A stretch of DNA of 21,546 bases from DAOUMU01 sp034409055. Its GTDB lineage: Bacteria > Chloroflexota > Anaerolineae > 4572-78 > J111. The stretch spans positions 1 through 21,546 of the forward strand of contig DAOUMU010000495.1 in NCBI GenBank assembly GCA_034409055.1, written 5' to 3'. Each line of letters begins with the position of its first letter. The first letter of the stretch is position 1. Positions 1-6,654 of this stretch are shown one piece after another. The notes beneath the pieces are model-generated. The model did not search any database, had not been told where the DNA came from, and saw nothing but the letters and a program-made list of their open reading frames with translations. A program made the position numbers and the translations under genes.

Positions 1-62
1 CTCACCAACATCAATCTACAGCCTGCAAAGTACGCAGGACTTTGTTGTCAAAGAACAATGGT

Positions 63-252
63 CAGTTGCCCTTTGCCGCCCATCCCCCGACCTCGAAAGG
101 TCGGTTTCGGGCGAACGGGTCGCACCCCGTCGCTGGAGCCGACCAGGCTATCAAGAGACTTGGCGAAGTTGATTGGACCTGTCTTTGGGGCGTTGGGCGA
201 GTGTCTGGAGCCCGTGCCGCCTGGTGGCTCAGCTCCCACCGTTGGGCTACTG
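63..252. ncRNA. Candidate structured noncoding RNA, family not recognised
   Basis: The segment folds by nested Watson-Crick pairing. Positions 63-71 pair with 244-252 (8 of 9, one T-T mismatch) and close the structure. A 15-bp helix forms between 132-148 and 219-233 with only two bulged G residues (135 and 141). Inside it 150-154 pairs with 169-173 and 159-161 with 166-168. Separate hairpins lie at 87-104 (CCGACC/GGTCGG) and 115-130 (ACGGG/CCCGT), and 77-81 can pair with 109-113 around the first hairpin. Short hairpins at 22-38 and 43-58 precede it. The only ORFs here are short and overlap in several frames. I compared it by eye with RNase P RNA, tmRNA, 6S RNA, SRP RNA and common riboswitches and recognised none of their signature motifs. 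The strand is undecided: all helices are Watson-Crick, and the AATTATAATT palindrome at its right edge gives a TATAAT on both strands. Confidence 0.45.
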
Positions 253-312
253 AATTATAATTAAAAAGACATATCAGACACTTAAAAAGATGATGTAATT
301 AGACGTTGGAAT

Positions 313-1956
313 ATGATCGATCAACTCAAACAAGCCCCCTTGATTTGGAAACTGGTCGCCTTTGTCGGGTTGCCCATTGCGGCTCTCTTTGCCTGTATCA
401 CTGTTAGCGCGGCCGTCTACCTGGCTGTGACCCCTCGGCAAGTGCCTTCCCATGAGGTTGCTGCCCAATTGCCAGCAGCCACCCCTATTCCCCTGCCAAA
501 GGTCGAGGTATTGGGCACACCTACGCCTGCCACGGTGATGCCCACCGATACCGTTCAACCTACTCTAACGGCAACCTTGGTTGTAGCCGCTACAACTGGA
601 CCGACTGCCATCCCTACCCGGGTGGTGAAGTTTCACCCCGGCGAGCCCACGGCCACCCCGCCTGGCGAAGAGATTACTGATCCCAACTACGTGCAAGGCA
701 AGGCCGCTTACCAAGCCCAAAACTACGAAGAGGTGCTGGCCCTGATGGATCTGGTTTTGCAGGCCGACCCCACGCTGGCCCCGGCCCACTGGTATCGGGG
801 TATGGCCTACTTTTACCTGGGTAACTATCAGGCCGGCCTCGATGAGATGGAACAGGCCCTGGCGCTCGACCCCGATTACGCCCTGGGCTACGCCGACCGG
901 GGCTTAATGTTTTCGATGCTAGGGGACAAAGCGCGGGCTTATGCGGATTGGGCCAAAGCCTTGGAGTTGGACCCCAGTCTGGCCAAGGTGCATCATAATA
1001 TAGCCGTGGACTACTACAACAACGGAGATTATGCCAGCGCGGCCGAGGAATATACCCGGGCCGTCACCATCGATCCCCAGCGAGCCGTCACCTGGAACGA
1101 CCTGTCGGAAGCGCAGCTTAATCTCGGTCTGTACGGTGAATGTATCGAAAGCGCTACCAACGCCCTGGAGCTCGACCGGGAGCAGTGGGACAGTTATTTC
1201 GCCCGGGGTTCATGTCGGGCCAACGTGGGTGAATATTCGGCGGCGGTGGCCGATCTGGACGTATACGTTCAGGTCAGGCCGGATAATCCCAAGGGGTGGT
1301 ACAACCGCGGCCTGTCCCATCGTTTCCAGGGGCACAACCAGCAAGCTCTGGCCGATTACAATCGGGCCATCGAACTGGATCCAGAATTCACCTGGGCTCT
1401 AATCAACCGGGGTAACGTCTACATCGATCTGGAGGAGTACGACCTAGCCCATGCCGACTACCAGGCGGCCCTGGCTTTCGGTGAGATTCCCAGGGCCTAC
1501 ATGGGGCTGGGTGATGCCTATCATGGCCTGGGTCGGTACGACGAAGCCTTGGCCTCATACCAACAAGCTCTCGAGCTTATCCCCGATTACGTCGACGTCT
1601 ATGTCCGTCTGGCCAGGCATTACCTGGATCGATACAAGTACCAGGAGGTGTTAGAGGCCGCTGGCCGAGCTCTTAGCCTGGGGCTAAGTAATCAGGACGA
1701 CAAAGCCTACACCCTGCAAAGTAGAGGTCGGGCTTATTACGGACTGGGCCAGTATGAGCAGGCCCTGGAAGACCAGAACTGGATCATCAAGCACCACCCC
1801 ACCCAGGCCGATTACTACTACCGGGGGCTGACCTGGCAGGCTCTGGGCCAAACAGAACAGGCCATCGCCGATTTTGAGTTTTTCCTGGCCCAAGGCGGTG
1901 CCAACGACCCAAACAAGATCGCAGATGCCGAAGCAAGGCTGGCCGAGTTGCGTTGA
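313..1956 (+). CDS. Membrane-anchored tetratricopeptide (TPR) repeat protein
   Basis: This 547-aa protein begins with one hydrophobic segment (about residues 13-40), followed by a Pro/Thr-rich linker (about 45-120) of the kind that spaces an anchored domain from the membrane. From about residue 125 to the end there are roughly eleven to twelve 34-residue TPR units with the usual pattern, such as the repeated A-x-x-x-Y-x-x-A-L-x-L-D-P core. TPR arrays are protein-binding scaffolds, so the likely role is assembling a complex at the membrane. No catalytic domain is visible. Topology is inferred: a short N-terminus with two Lys suggests N-in and repeats outside. The ATG at 313 has only a weak ribosome site (GTTGGA). 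It lies 60 bp right of the structured RNA candidate, and the next gene follows after 39 bp on the same strand. Confidence 0.93.
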   Translation: MIDQLKQAPLIWKLVAFVGLPIAALFACITVSAAVYLAVTPRQVPSHEVAAQLPAATPIPLPKVEVLGTPTPATVMPTDTVQPTLTATLVVAATTGPTAIPTRVVKFHPGEPTATPPGEEITDPNYVQGKAAYQAQNYEEVLALMDLVLQADPTLAPAHWYRGMAYFYLGNYQAGLDEMEQALALDPDYALGYADRGLMFSMLGDKARAYADWAKALELDPSLAKVHHNIAVDYYNNGDYASAAEEYTRAVTIDPQRAVTWNDLSEAQLNLGLYGECIESATNALELDREQWDSYFARGSCRANVGEYSAAVADLDVYVQVRPDNPKGWYNRGLSHRFQGHNQQALADYNRAIELDPEFTWALINRGNVYIDLEEYDLAHADYQAALAFGEIPRAYMGLGDAYHGLGRYDEALASYQQALELIPDYVDVYVRLARHYLDRYKYQEVLEAAGRALSLGLSNQDDKAYTLQSRGRAYYGLGQYEQALEDQNWIIKHHPTQADYYYRGLTWQALGQTEQAIADFEFFLAQGGANDPNKIADAEARLAELR

Positions 1957-1995
1957 TGTACCCATCGCGGTTAGCTTAAAGGGAGTGAGATCACC

Positions 1996-2634
1996 ATGAA
2001 TCAAAACGACCAGACTGGAAACCGTGTCTTTGTCGTTGGCATCTGTGGGAGTCTAAGACGCAGCAGCTATACCCGCATGGCTGTACAGATTGCCTTGCAA
2101 GGCGCCCAAGAGACCGGCGCCCAGACCCGACTGATCGATCTCAGGGATTACCATCTTGTTTTCTGCACTGGGAATGAGGACGAAAGCACCTTTCCTGAGG
2201 ATGTCTTTAAGCTGCGGAGAGAGGTGAGCCAAGCCCAGGGGATCATTCTGGGAACACCCGAGTATCATGGGGGCGTCAGTGGCGTGTTGAAGAACGCCTT
2301 GGATCTTATGGGGTTCGATGAAATCGAAGGCAAGATGATCGGGCTGGTGGGTGTCTCGGGCGGCGCACTGGGTGCCGTCCATGCTCTAAACAATTTGCGT
2401 ACCGTTGGTCGAGCGCTTCACGCTTGGGTGATCCCCGAACAAGTGTCAATTCCAGAAGCATGGAAGGTCTTTGATGATTCAGGAACCCTGAAAGATAGCG
2501 GCCTGGAGGAGCGAGTGAAGGAAGTCGGGCGTCAAGTGGCCCGTTTTGCTTATCTACATACGTCGGAAAAAGCGCAGGAATTCCTCAGAGCCTGGGAAGG
2601 CGCTCCCGTGAACCCTGGGGGCATCAAGGATTAG
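1996..2634 (+). CDS. NADPH-dependent FMN reductase family protein (flavodoxin-like fold)
   Basis: The 212-aa product has the hallmarks of the NADPH-dependent FMN reductase family. An N-terminal beta strand leads into a G-S-L-R-R-S-S-Y-T-R phosphate-binding loop (about residues 18-27) that would hold the FMN phosphate. At residues 87-102 lies the conserved T-P-E-Y-H-G-G-x-x-G-x-L-K-N-A-L-D motif. A later V-S-G-G-A-x-G segment (about 118-124) also fits the flavin site. Members reduce flavins, quinones, chromate or azo compounds with NAD(P)H in the cytoplasm; the substrate cannot be read from sequence. A good ribosome site (GGGAGTGA at 1980) supports the ATG at 1996. Length is slightly above the usual 170-200 aa because of a C-terminal helical tail. 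It is followed by a hairpin terminator candidate. Confidence 0.93.
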   Translation: MNQNDQTGNRVFVVGICGSLRRSSYTRMAVQIALQGAQETGAQTRLIDLRDYHLVFCTGNEDESTFPEDVFKLRREVSQAQGIILGTPEYHGGVSGVLKNALDLMGFDEIEGKMIGLVGVSGGALGAVHALNNLRTVGRALHAWVIPEQVSIPEAWKVFDDSGTLKDSGLEERVKEVGRQVARFAYLHTSEKAQEFLRAWEGAPVNPGGIKD

Positions 2635-2641
2635 AAGCTGA

Positions 2642-2664
2642 TGGCGGCGTACCGGCCACTTTTT
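2642..2664 (+). terminator. Probable intrinsic terminator after the FMN reductase gene
   Basis: TGGCGG (2642-2647) pairs with CC plus GCCA (2652-2658, bulged G at 2654) around a CGTA tetraloop. It is followed at once by CTTTTTG, giving a stem plus T-run 8 bp after the stop codon. An adjacent 14-bp inverted repeat (GTTTGC-AA-GCAAAC, 2665-2678) could be part of it or a separate protein site. Confidence 0.45.
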
Positions 2665-2726
2665 GTTTGCAAGCAAACTCGAATGGAAGAAGCAAAGATA
2701 ACAATAAGACACTTGAGGAAAAAAAG

Positions 2727-3083
2727 ATGAATTTTGAGGAAGCGAGTCGTGCCTTACAAACCCTCCATTCCGAATTATGTACGTCCGTCAGAAAGGAAGA
2801 AGGGCTCTGGTATGGTATGGCCAGCGATTATCAAGACAAATATGCGTTTACAAGCGACTATGATAAATCATTCAAACGCGATTACTATGAAAAGGCTACA
2901 ATTTGTAGAGAAATTGCCGAACACTTGGAGAAGCTCCCCCTGCCTTCGACTCCAGAGGAAATAGCTTCATTTGTCGACGCCGTCAAAAACGATATCCGGC
3001 AGTGTCCTCGACATTGGAAAGTACAAAAACAGCTCGAAATGCTGTTGGAAAAAATGGAGGATATTGCGGATTGCAGGCGGTAG
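2727..3083 (+). CDS. Small hypothetical protein, predicted helical
   Basis: This ORF encodes 118 aa from the ATG at 2727, which is preceded by TTGAGGA at a 9-bp spacing. A longer reading from a TTG at 2667 lacks a ribosome site and overlaps the inverted repeat downstream of the preceding gene, so I reject it. The product is charged and looks almost entirely alpha-helical, with several aromatic residues (Trp, Tyr) in the first half and a Leu/Glu/Lys-rich helix at the end. There is no signal peptide or membrane segment. I do not recognise a family. Its base composition is more AT-rich than the neighbouring genes, and it borders a repeat-rich accessory stretch, which is consistent with recent acquisition. 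Function unknown. Confidence 0.6.
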   Translation: MNFEEASRALQTLHSELCTSVRKEEGLWYGMASDYQDKYAFTSDYDKSFKRDYYEKATICREIAEHLEKLPLPSTPEEIASFVDAVKNDIRQCPRHWKVQKQLEMLLEKMEDIADCRR

Positions 3084-3097
3084 GGGAGCGGTTAGCG

Positions 3098-3191
3098 GGA
3101 ATCGTCGTTTAGCCGTTAGCCGTTGTTAGCAGGTAGCAGGTAGCGTGCAACCTGTGACCTGCAACCCCTATTCCCTACTCCTTACTCCCTC
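3098..3191. repeat. Tandem degenerate 7-bp repeat array with hairpin
   Basis: The stretch reads as consecutive degenerate 7-mers (for example TTAGCCG, AGGTAGC, ACCTGTG, CCTACTC, CTTACTC). Within it 3129-3141 and 3150-3162 form an imperfect inverted repeat matching 11 of 13 positions. It resembles the short tandem heptamer repeats (STRR) described in filamentous cyanobacteria and recurs elsewhere in this window. No gene is visible between 3084 and 3397 apart from these repeats, the promoter and the fold-back element. Confidence 0.75.
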
Positions 3192-3197
3192 CACGTA

Positions 3198-3226
3198 TTG
3201 ACATTAGCACCTGTATATAGTACTAT
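3198..3226 (+). promoter_or_regulatory. Strong sigma70-type promoter
   Basis: A perfect TTGACA (3198-3203) is followed by exactly 17 bp and TACTAT (3221-3226), one base off the TATAAT consensus. Transcription would start near 3233, next to ATG codons at 3235 and 3238. It points into the fold-back element and the broken XRE gene, and is the only obvious promoter for the 109-aa gene at 3565. Confidence 0.65.
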
Positions 3227-3257
3227 CCTTTAAAATGATGGGGATTTCAAATCGAAT

Positions 3258-3381
3258 GGGTGTGTTTCATTTGAGTCAGAACATTTCAAAACATCGTGTT
3301 GCGTGTTGCGTATTGCGTGTTTTTTTGGCACGTAATACGCAACACGTAATAACAACTGTTCGACTCGTTTAAAACATACCC
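3258..3381. mobile_element. MITE-like fold-back element with 9-bp target duplication
   Basis: The 124-bp segment starts GGGT and ends ACCC. Its terminal 24 bp are imperfect inverted repeats (left arm 3258-3282, right arm 3358-3381). Its centre is another inverted repeat, 3301-3319 against 3329-3347, matching 17 of 19 positions around a T-rich loop, so the whole element folds back on itself. It is flanked by identical 9-bp direct repeats, AAATCGAAT, at 3249-3257 and 3382-3390, as expected from transposition by an enzyme supplied in trans. It encodes nothing. The central arms are built from GTTGCGT/GTTACGT heptamers shared with other intergenic sites in this window. Confidence 0.6.
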
Positions 3382-3397
3382 AAATCGAATGGCTTAG

Positions 3398-3568
3398 CCC
3401 AATTCAAACGGGAACTGGCAAGAGATCATAGACGAGGCTGGCATTAGCCGCAACACCTTGGCCCGACTATTAAGTGGTAAGGCCCAACGGGTTGCCAATG
3501 ACACCTTTGATGTCCTTTGTAAAAATTTTTTTATTTGTCTATATATTGAGGTAGGAGAGAAGCGATGA
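3398..3568 (+). pseudogene. Remnant of XRE/Cro-type helix-turn-helix regulator
   Basis: Reading from 3398, the frame gives N-W-Q-E-I-I-D-E-A-G-I-S-R-N-T-L-A-R-L-L-S-G-K followed by A-Q-R-V-A-N-D-T-F-D-V-L-C. This is the helix-turn-helix core of small XRE-family regulators, which often serve as antitoxins or autorepressors. There is no usable start: an in-frame TAG lies at 3395-3397, and the fold-back element sits directly upstream with its 9-bp duplication. The C-terminus also looks eroded, diverging from the family after the Cys around a run of seven T. The frame ends in TGA at 3566-3568, overlapping the ATG of the next gene as ATGA, so the pair was probably a translationally coupled operon. 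Whether a shortened peptide is still made is unknown. Confidence 0.6.
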
Positions 3569-3894
3569 GTTCGGCAAAGATTCCTCAAGAAGTCCGTCAG
3601 CAAGTGGAAAAGATCATTGACCAATTTAACCGGCAAGTGCTCAAAGATCCCAATTATTTCTATTCGGCTCGTTACCGGGGGAGTTATCTATACACTGACC
3701 GGCACGATTATGGGGTGGCTGGTCCGATTTGCCGGCTGAAGTATACGGGTGACATGGACAACTGGGAGTTTGCAATCTTTAAATGGAGTGATGAACGCTA
3801 TGATCCGGACGAGTGGTTTTTCCCCGGTGTGGGTTTTGTGGACGGGACGATTGAAGGGGCCCTGAAAGCTGGACTTGAAGCGTATCCGTTCTGA
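3565..3894 (+). CDS. Uncharacterised 109-aa protein coupled to XRE remnant
   Basis: A good ribosome site (AGGAGAG, 5 bp before the ATG) supports this start, which overlaps the stop of the XRE remnant by ATGA. The N-terminal third is a charged helix; the rest is rich in aromatic residues, with a Y-x-A-R-Y-R-G-x-Y-L-Y-x-D-R-x-D-Y segment at about 32-49 and a W-x-F-A-I-x-K-W-S and D-P-D-E-W-F-F-P-G stretch later. There is no signal peptide or membrane segment. The dense pattern of Tyr, Trp, Arg and Asp suggests a conserved folded domain, but I do not recognise a named family. An upstream XRE regulator with ATGA coupling is a common toxin-antitoxin layout, so a toxin-like or regulator-linked role is possible but unproven. 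Confidence 0.8.
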   Translation: MSSAKIPQEVRQQVEKIIDQFNRQVLKDPNYFYSARYRGSYLYTDRHDYGVAGPICRLKYTGDMDNWEFAIFKWSDERYDPDEWFFPGVGFVDGTIEGALKAGLEAYPF

Positions 3895-3964
3895 TGAAAG
3901 GGGGGGTGGGGTCGGTAAAGCTGACGCAAGTACATCAAACCAGAATTTGGCTTGCCAGCGGGGC

Positions 3965-4161
3965 AAAAAGTAACTTCCGATTGATGTCGCTAGCCAACTC
4001 GTGAACCCACAGGGCAGGTGACGTAAACCCGCAGGGCAAGTGACGTGAAGCGTAATGACTTATCTACGGCTCATTTTTACGTCATTGGCCCTGTGGGTTT
4101 ACGCTTTACGTTTTACGTGGTTGGATGTTTTATGGGGCTGTCTCACCGGAAGTTACTTTTT
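3965..4161. mobile_element. MITE-like element with perfect 15-bp terminal inverted repeats
   Basis: AAAAAGTAACTTCCG (3965-3979) is exactly complementary to 4147-4161. The 197-bp interval has no ORF. Inside are direct repeats (4004-4024 and 4026-4046, about 20 bp each), an internal inverted repeat (4021-4046 against 4079-4103), and three tandem heptamers TTTACGC/TTTACGT (4098-4118). No clear target duplication flanks it, so it may be old, may use another integration route, or may not be a transposable unit. The stretch 3895-4185 holds no gene otherwise. Confidence 0.45.
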
Positions 4162-4185
4162 CATTGTCAAACATAGGACTTGCCC

Positions 4186-4905
4186 GTGAAGATAGCTTTC
4201 TTTGGTGACAGTCTAACCGTCGGCATACCGGGGGCTTCTTACTATGACCTCTTGGGTCGAAAGTTGCCGGACCACGAGCTGGTCAACTATGCCCGGGGTG
4301 GCGACTCAGTCATTGGCGCGTACCGGAGAATCGCCAAGCTGACCTTTGACGTCCCGCTTGATGTCGCTTTCTTGTGGATAGGTATCAATGATGTTTTCGT
4401 CAAGGTATCCTGGTCCTTTCCCATTGTCAGGACACTACGCAGACAACCTTGGACCAGGAGTGTGGACGAGTTTAGAGGATACTACCGCGCCATTCTGGAC
4501 CGCTTGTCTCGCCAGGCGCAGTGGGTGAACGCGGTGTCACCACTGTTCGTCGGCGAAGATGTAAACAATCCCTGGAACAAGGAAGTTGAGCGACTATCGG
4601 CTGTTATCGAAGCGTTATCAGCGGAGTATGAGCATGTTAACTACGTGAACCTGAGAGCCGTTTTTGAATCTGAACTGGCCTCGAGACAGGTCTCCGGTTA
4701 TGTCCCCAGGCGTGCCAGCGGCGTCCTGTTAGATGCCTTACTGTTGAAAGGCCGGGAACAGATCAACCGGAAGGCCCGTGAACGGGGCCTGCATTTCACT
4801 CTGGATGGGGTCCATTTGAATGGCTGGGGCGCAGAAATAGTGGCAGACGTTTTCGTTGAGCTGATTGACAACCCTCAGGTAGATTTCCACCATAGCAAAT
4901 TTTAG
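4186..4905 (+). CDS. SGNH/GDSL-type hydrolase
   Basis: The 239-aa product starts M-K-I-A-F-F-G-D-S-L, placing the block I nucleophile Ser at residue 9. Block II Gly lies in the G-G-D-S segment (about 43-46), block III is G-I-N-D (66-69, Asn as oxyanion residue), and block V is D-G-V-H-L (D207, His210). All four SGNH catalytic positions are present, so an active esterase or lipase-like enzyme is expected; family members cleave acyl or acetyl esters of lipids or polysaccharides. No signal peptide is evident, suggesting a cytoplasmic enzyme. I prefer the GTG at 4186, with AGGA seven bases upstream, over the TTG at 4180, which would sit too close to that site. An 8-bp inverted repeat (4897-4904 and 4916-4923) overlaps its stop. 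Confidence 0.9.
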   Translation: MKIAFFGDSLTVGIPGASYYDLLGRKLPDHELVNYARGGDSVIGAYRRIAKLTFDVPLDVAFLWIGINDVFVKVSWSFPIVRTLRRQPWTRSVDEFRGYYRAILDRLSRQAQWVNAVSPLFVGEDVNNPWNKEVERLSAVIEALSAEYEHVNYVNLRAVFESELASRQVSGYVPRRASGVLLDALLLKGREQINRKARERGLHFTLDGVHLNGWGAEIVADVFVELIDNPQVDFHHSKF

Positions 4906-4923
4906 CAACCTGTGTTAAAATTT
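4897..4923. other. AT-rich inverted repeat between hydrolase and FtsK-like gene
   Basis: AAATTTTA (4897-4904) and TAAAATTT (4916-4923) are perfect inverted repeats 11 bp apart, overlapping the hydrolase stop codon and ending 24 bp before the next start. This could be an operator or a weak hairpin; no T-run follows, so it is not a convincing terminator. Confidence 0.3.
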
Positions 4924-4947
4924 ATAGGTCATTCAGACTGCTAGAAC

Positions 4948-6123
4948 GTGGAATCAGTCGAGAGTGAGCTTGTGATTGATCAATCAGGACCATTGCCGCC
5001 CATTAACAAAATATTGGACGAGGCCGCGGCCGGCGACGGGGCCCTCAAGGCCCACGGGCATAGCCAGGCGCGTCTCATCGAAAAAACCCTGGCCGAGTTC
5101 GACCTGGTCGCCGAAGTTCGTAACATTCACTATGGTCCCCGCTTGACCCAATTTAGCCTCAAGCCCGACTCCGACGTGCCAATCTCCAAAATCAAACGGT
5201 TAGAAACCGATTTAGCCGTGGCCCTGTCCGGCGCGCTGGTGGACATCCAGGAACCCCTCCCTACTTACCCCTACGTGACCGTCGTGGTCGAGAATTATCG
5301 CCAGCCGCAGGTCAAGCTGCGCCAGGTGATCGAGTCCGCCGCGTTCCAGCAAAAAGAGGGAGCCTTAAAGGTCGGCCTGGGGCTGGACGCCTTTGGTCAG
5401 CCGGTGGTCATCGACCTGGCCGCCATGCCCCACCTCTTAATCGGTGGGGCCACCGGCTCCGGCAAGAGCGTTTGTGTCAATGCCATCATCGCCAGTCTCC
5501 TGTGTACCTATCCCCCGGCTGCGCTCCAACTGCTGTTGATCGACCCCGCCGCCGTAGAATTAAAAATCTATCATGACCTGCCCCACCTGGTTGCCCCGGT
5601 GATCACCGAAACAGACTGGGTCCTGGATGCGCTCACCGGCGTCGTCCAGGCCATAGACCGGCGCTACCGCAGATTTGCCCAACTTCAGGTCCGTGATATT
5701 GCCGCTTACAACCAAAAAGCCCCTCAGGCCGGTCAACAGCCAATGCCCTACCTGGTCATTATCATCGATAACCTGGTTGACCTGATGATCGATGCCCCCA
5801 AAGATTTAGAACAGGTGCTGACCCGTATAGCCCAAAAGGCTCGCGGGGCCGGTATCCACTTGATTTTAGCCACCCTGCGCACCAACGTGACCACCCTGGC
5901 CGGTTCAATCAAGGCCAACTTCCCCGGCCGCATCGCCTTTCGGGTGGTCGACAAAGCCGAGTCCCAGTTGATTTTGGACATGGCCGGGGCTGAGAAGTTG
6001 CTGGGCCAGGGCGATATGCTTTACAAATCTCCCGCAGCCGGTCGCCTGCAGCGGCTGCAGGGCGTCTACGTCGCCGAGGCAGAGTTGAAACGGATTGTTG
6101 ATTTCTGGCATCACCCTTCGTGA
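4948..6123 (+). CDS. FtsK/SpoIIIE-like ATPase with altered catalytic residues
   Basis: The 391-aa protein matches the alpha domain and motor (beta) domain of FtsK/SpoIIIE DNA translocases, including Y-G-P-x-x-T-x-F near residue 62, the Walker A loop G-G-A-T-G-S-G-K-S (166-174), and the late L-G-Q-G-D-M-L-Y motif. It lacks the N-terminal membrane helices and ends before any gamma winged-helix domain. Several near-invariant positions differ: the Walker B acidic pair normally D-E is D-N (274-275), the usual D-P-K is D-P-A (199-201), and the usual A-T-Q-R-P is A-T-L-R-T. The K and S/T of Walker A remain, so it may bind ATP but hydrolyse poorly. It starts at GTG 4948 with a weak ribosome site; GTG 4972 is an alternative. 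Perhaps a regulatory or plasmid-type paralogue of FtsK. Confidence 0.88.
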   Translation: MESVESELVIDQSGPLPPINKILDEAAAGDGALKAHGHSQARLIEKTLAEFDLVAEVRNIHYGPRLTQFSLKPDSDVPISKIKRLETDLAVALSGALVDIQEPLPTYPYVTVVVENYRQPQVKLRQVIESAAFQQKEGALKVGLGLDAFGQPVVIDLAAMPHLLIGGATGSGKSVCVNAIIASLLCTYPPAALQLLLIDPAAVELKIYHDLPHLVAPVITETDWVLDALTGVVQAIDRRYRRFAQLQVRDIAAYNQKAPQAGQQPMPYLVIIIDNLVDLMIDAPKDLEQVLTRIAQKARGAGIHLILATLRTNVTTLAGSIKANFPGRIAFRVVDKAESQLILDMAGAEKLLGQGDMLYKSPAAGRLQRLQGVYVAEAELKRIVDFWHHPS

Positions 6124-6140
6124 TCCAAGGAGTAACTATT

Positions 6141-6560
6141 ATGGCCAACCAAGACGAACAACATCTCAACATACTGTCCATCTTTCACTACGTAGTCGGT
6201 GGGATTACGGCTCTGTTTGCCTGCTTCCCTCTTATTCATTTGACGATAGGCATTAACATGCTGTCGGGTGGCTTCGGCCCTTCGGATGAGGATTTTCCCT
6301 TCCGATTGTTTGGGTTGATGTTTATCCTGATCCCGGCCATCATCATCCTGATGGGCTGGGCCCTGGCCGGCTGTATGGTGGCCGCCGGGTATTTTCTGTC
6401 AAAACGTCAAAAATATACCTTTTGCCTGGTAGTGGCCGGGGTGGAATGTATTTTTATGCCCTTTGGCACCGTGTTGGGGATTTTTACCATTATCGTGCTG
6501 GTCCGACCCTCGGTCAAGGCTTTATTTGAGGCCAACGCGCCGGCCAATGTAACAACGTGA
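6141..6560 (+). CDS. Small integral membrane protein
   Basis: The ATG at 6141 is preceded by AAGGAG at 9 bp, which decides the start over a GTG at 6120. The 139-aa product has three to four hydrophobic segments (about 15-40, 57-85 and 92-118). Its short N-terminus (M-A-N-Q-D-E-Q-H-L) leads into a S-I-F-H-Y-V-V-G-G segment, and a K-R-Q-K loop lies between the second and third hydrophobic blocks, suggesting that loop is cytoplasmic. The pattern looks like a conserved family of small bacterial membrane proteins of unknown function. It begins 17 bp after the FtsK-like gene, so the two are probably co-transcribed. Confidence 0.82.
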   Translation: MANQDEQHLNILSIFHYVVGGITALFACFPLIHLTIGINMLSGGFGPSDEDFPFRLFGLMFILIPAIIILMGWALAGCMVAAGYFLSKRQKYTFCLVVAGVECIFMPFGTVLGIFTIIVLVRPSVKALFEANAPANVTT

Positions 6561-6654
6561 GTCGAGGGTTGGTAGGCAAAATTACGTTATTACTTCAACC
6601 ATTGTGGAGTGGATACCGGATGTAGGGTGAGGTGAGGAAGGGGGAATTTGAGCG

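Noticed and set aside
63..252. Identification as RNase P RNA, tmRNA, 6S RNA or a cobalamin-type riboswitch
   Set aside because: The diagnostic sequences of each (for example the RNase P GAGGAAAGTCC-type core or the tmRNA ends) were looked for on both strands and not found.
42..264. Short ORFs of 63-72 aa at the left edge
   Set aside because: Three mutually overlapping frames on both strands with no conserved motif; the region is better explained as structured RNA or noncoding.
2667..2726. TTG start extending the 118-aa hypothetical protein by 20 residues
   Set aside because: No ribosome site, and it overlaps the inverted repeat after the upstream gene; ATG 2727 has TTGAGGA.
3098..3191. CRISPR-like array
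   Set aside because: The unit is 7 bp and directly contiguous with no spacers; no cas genes are present.
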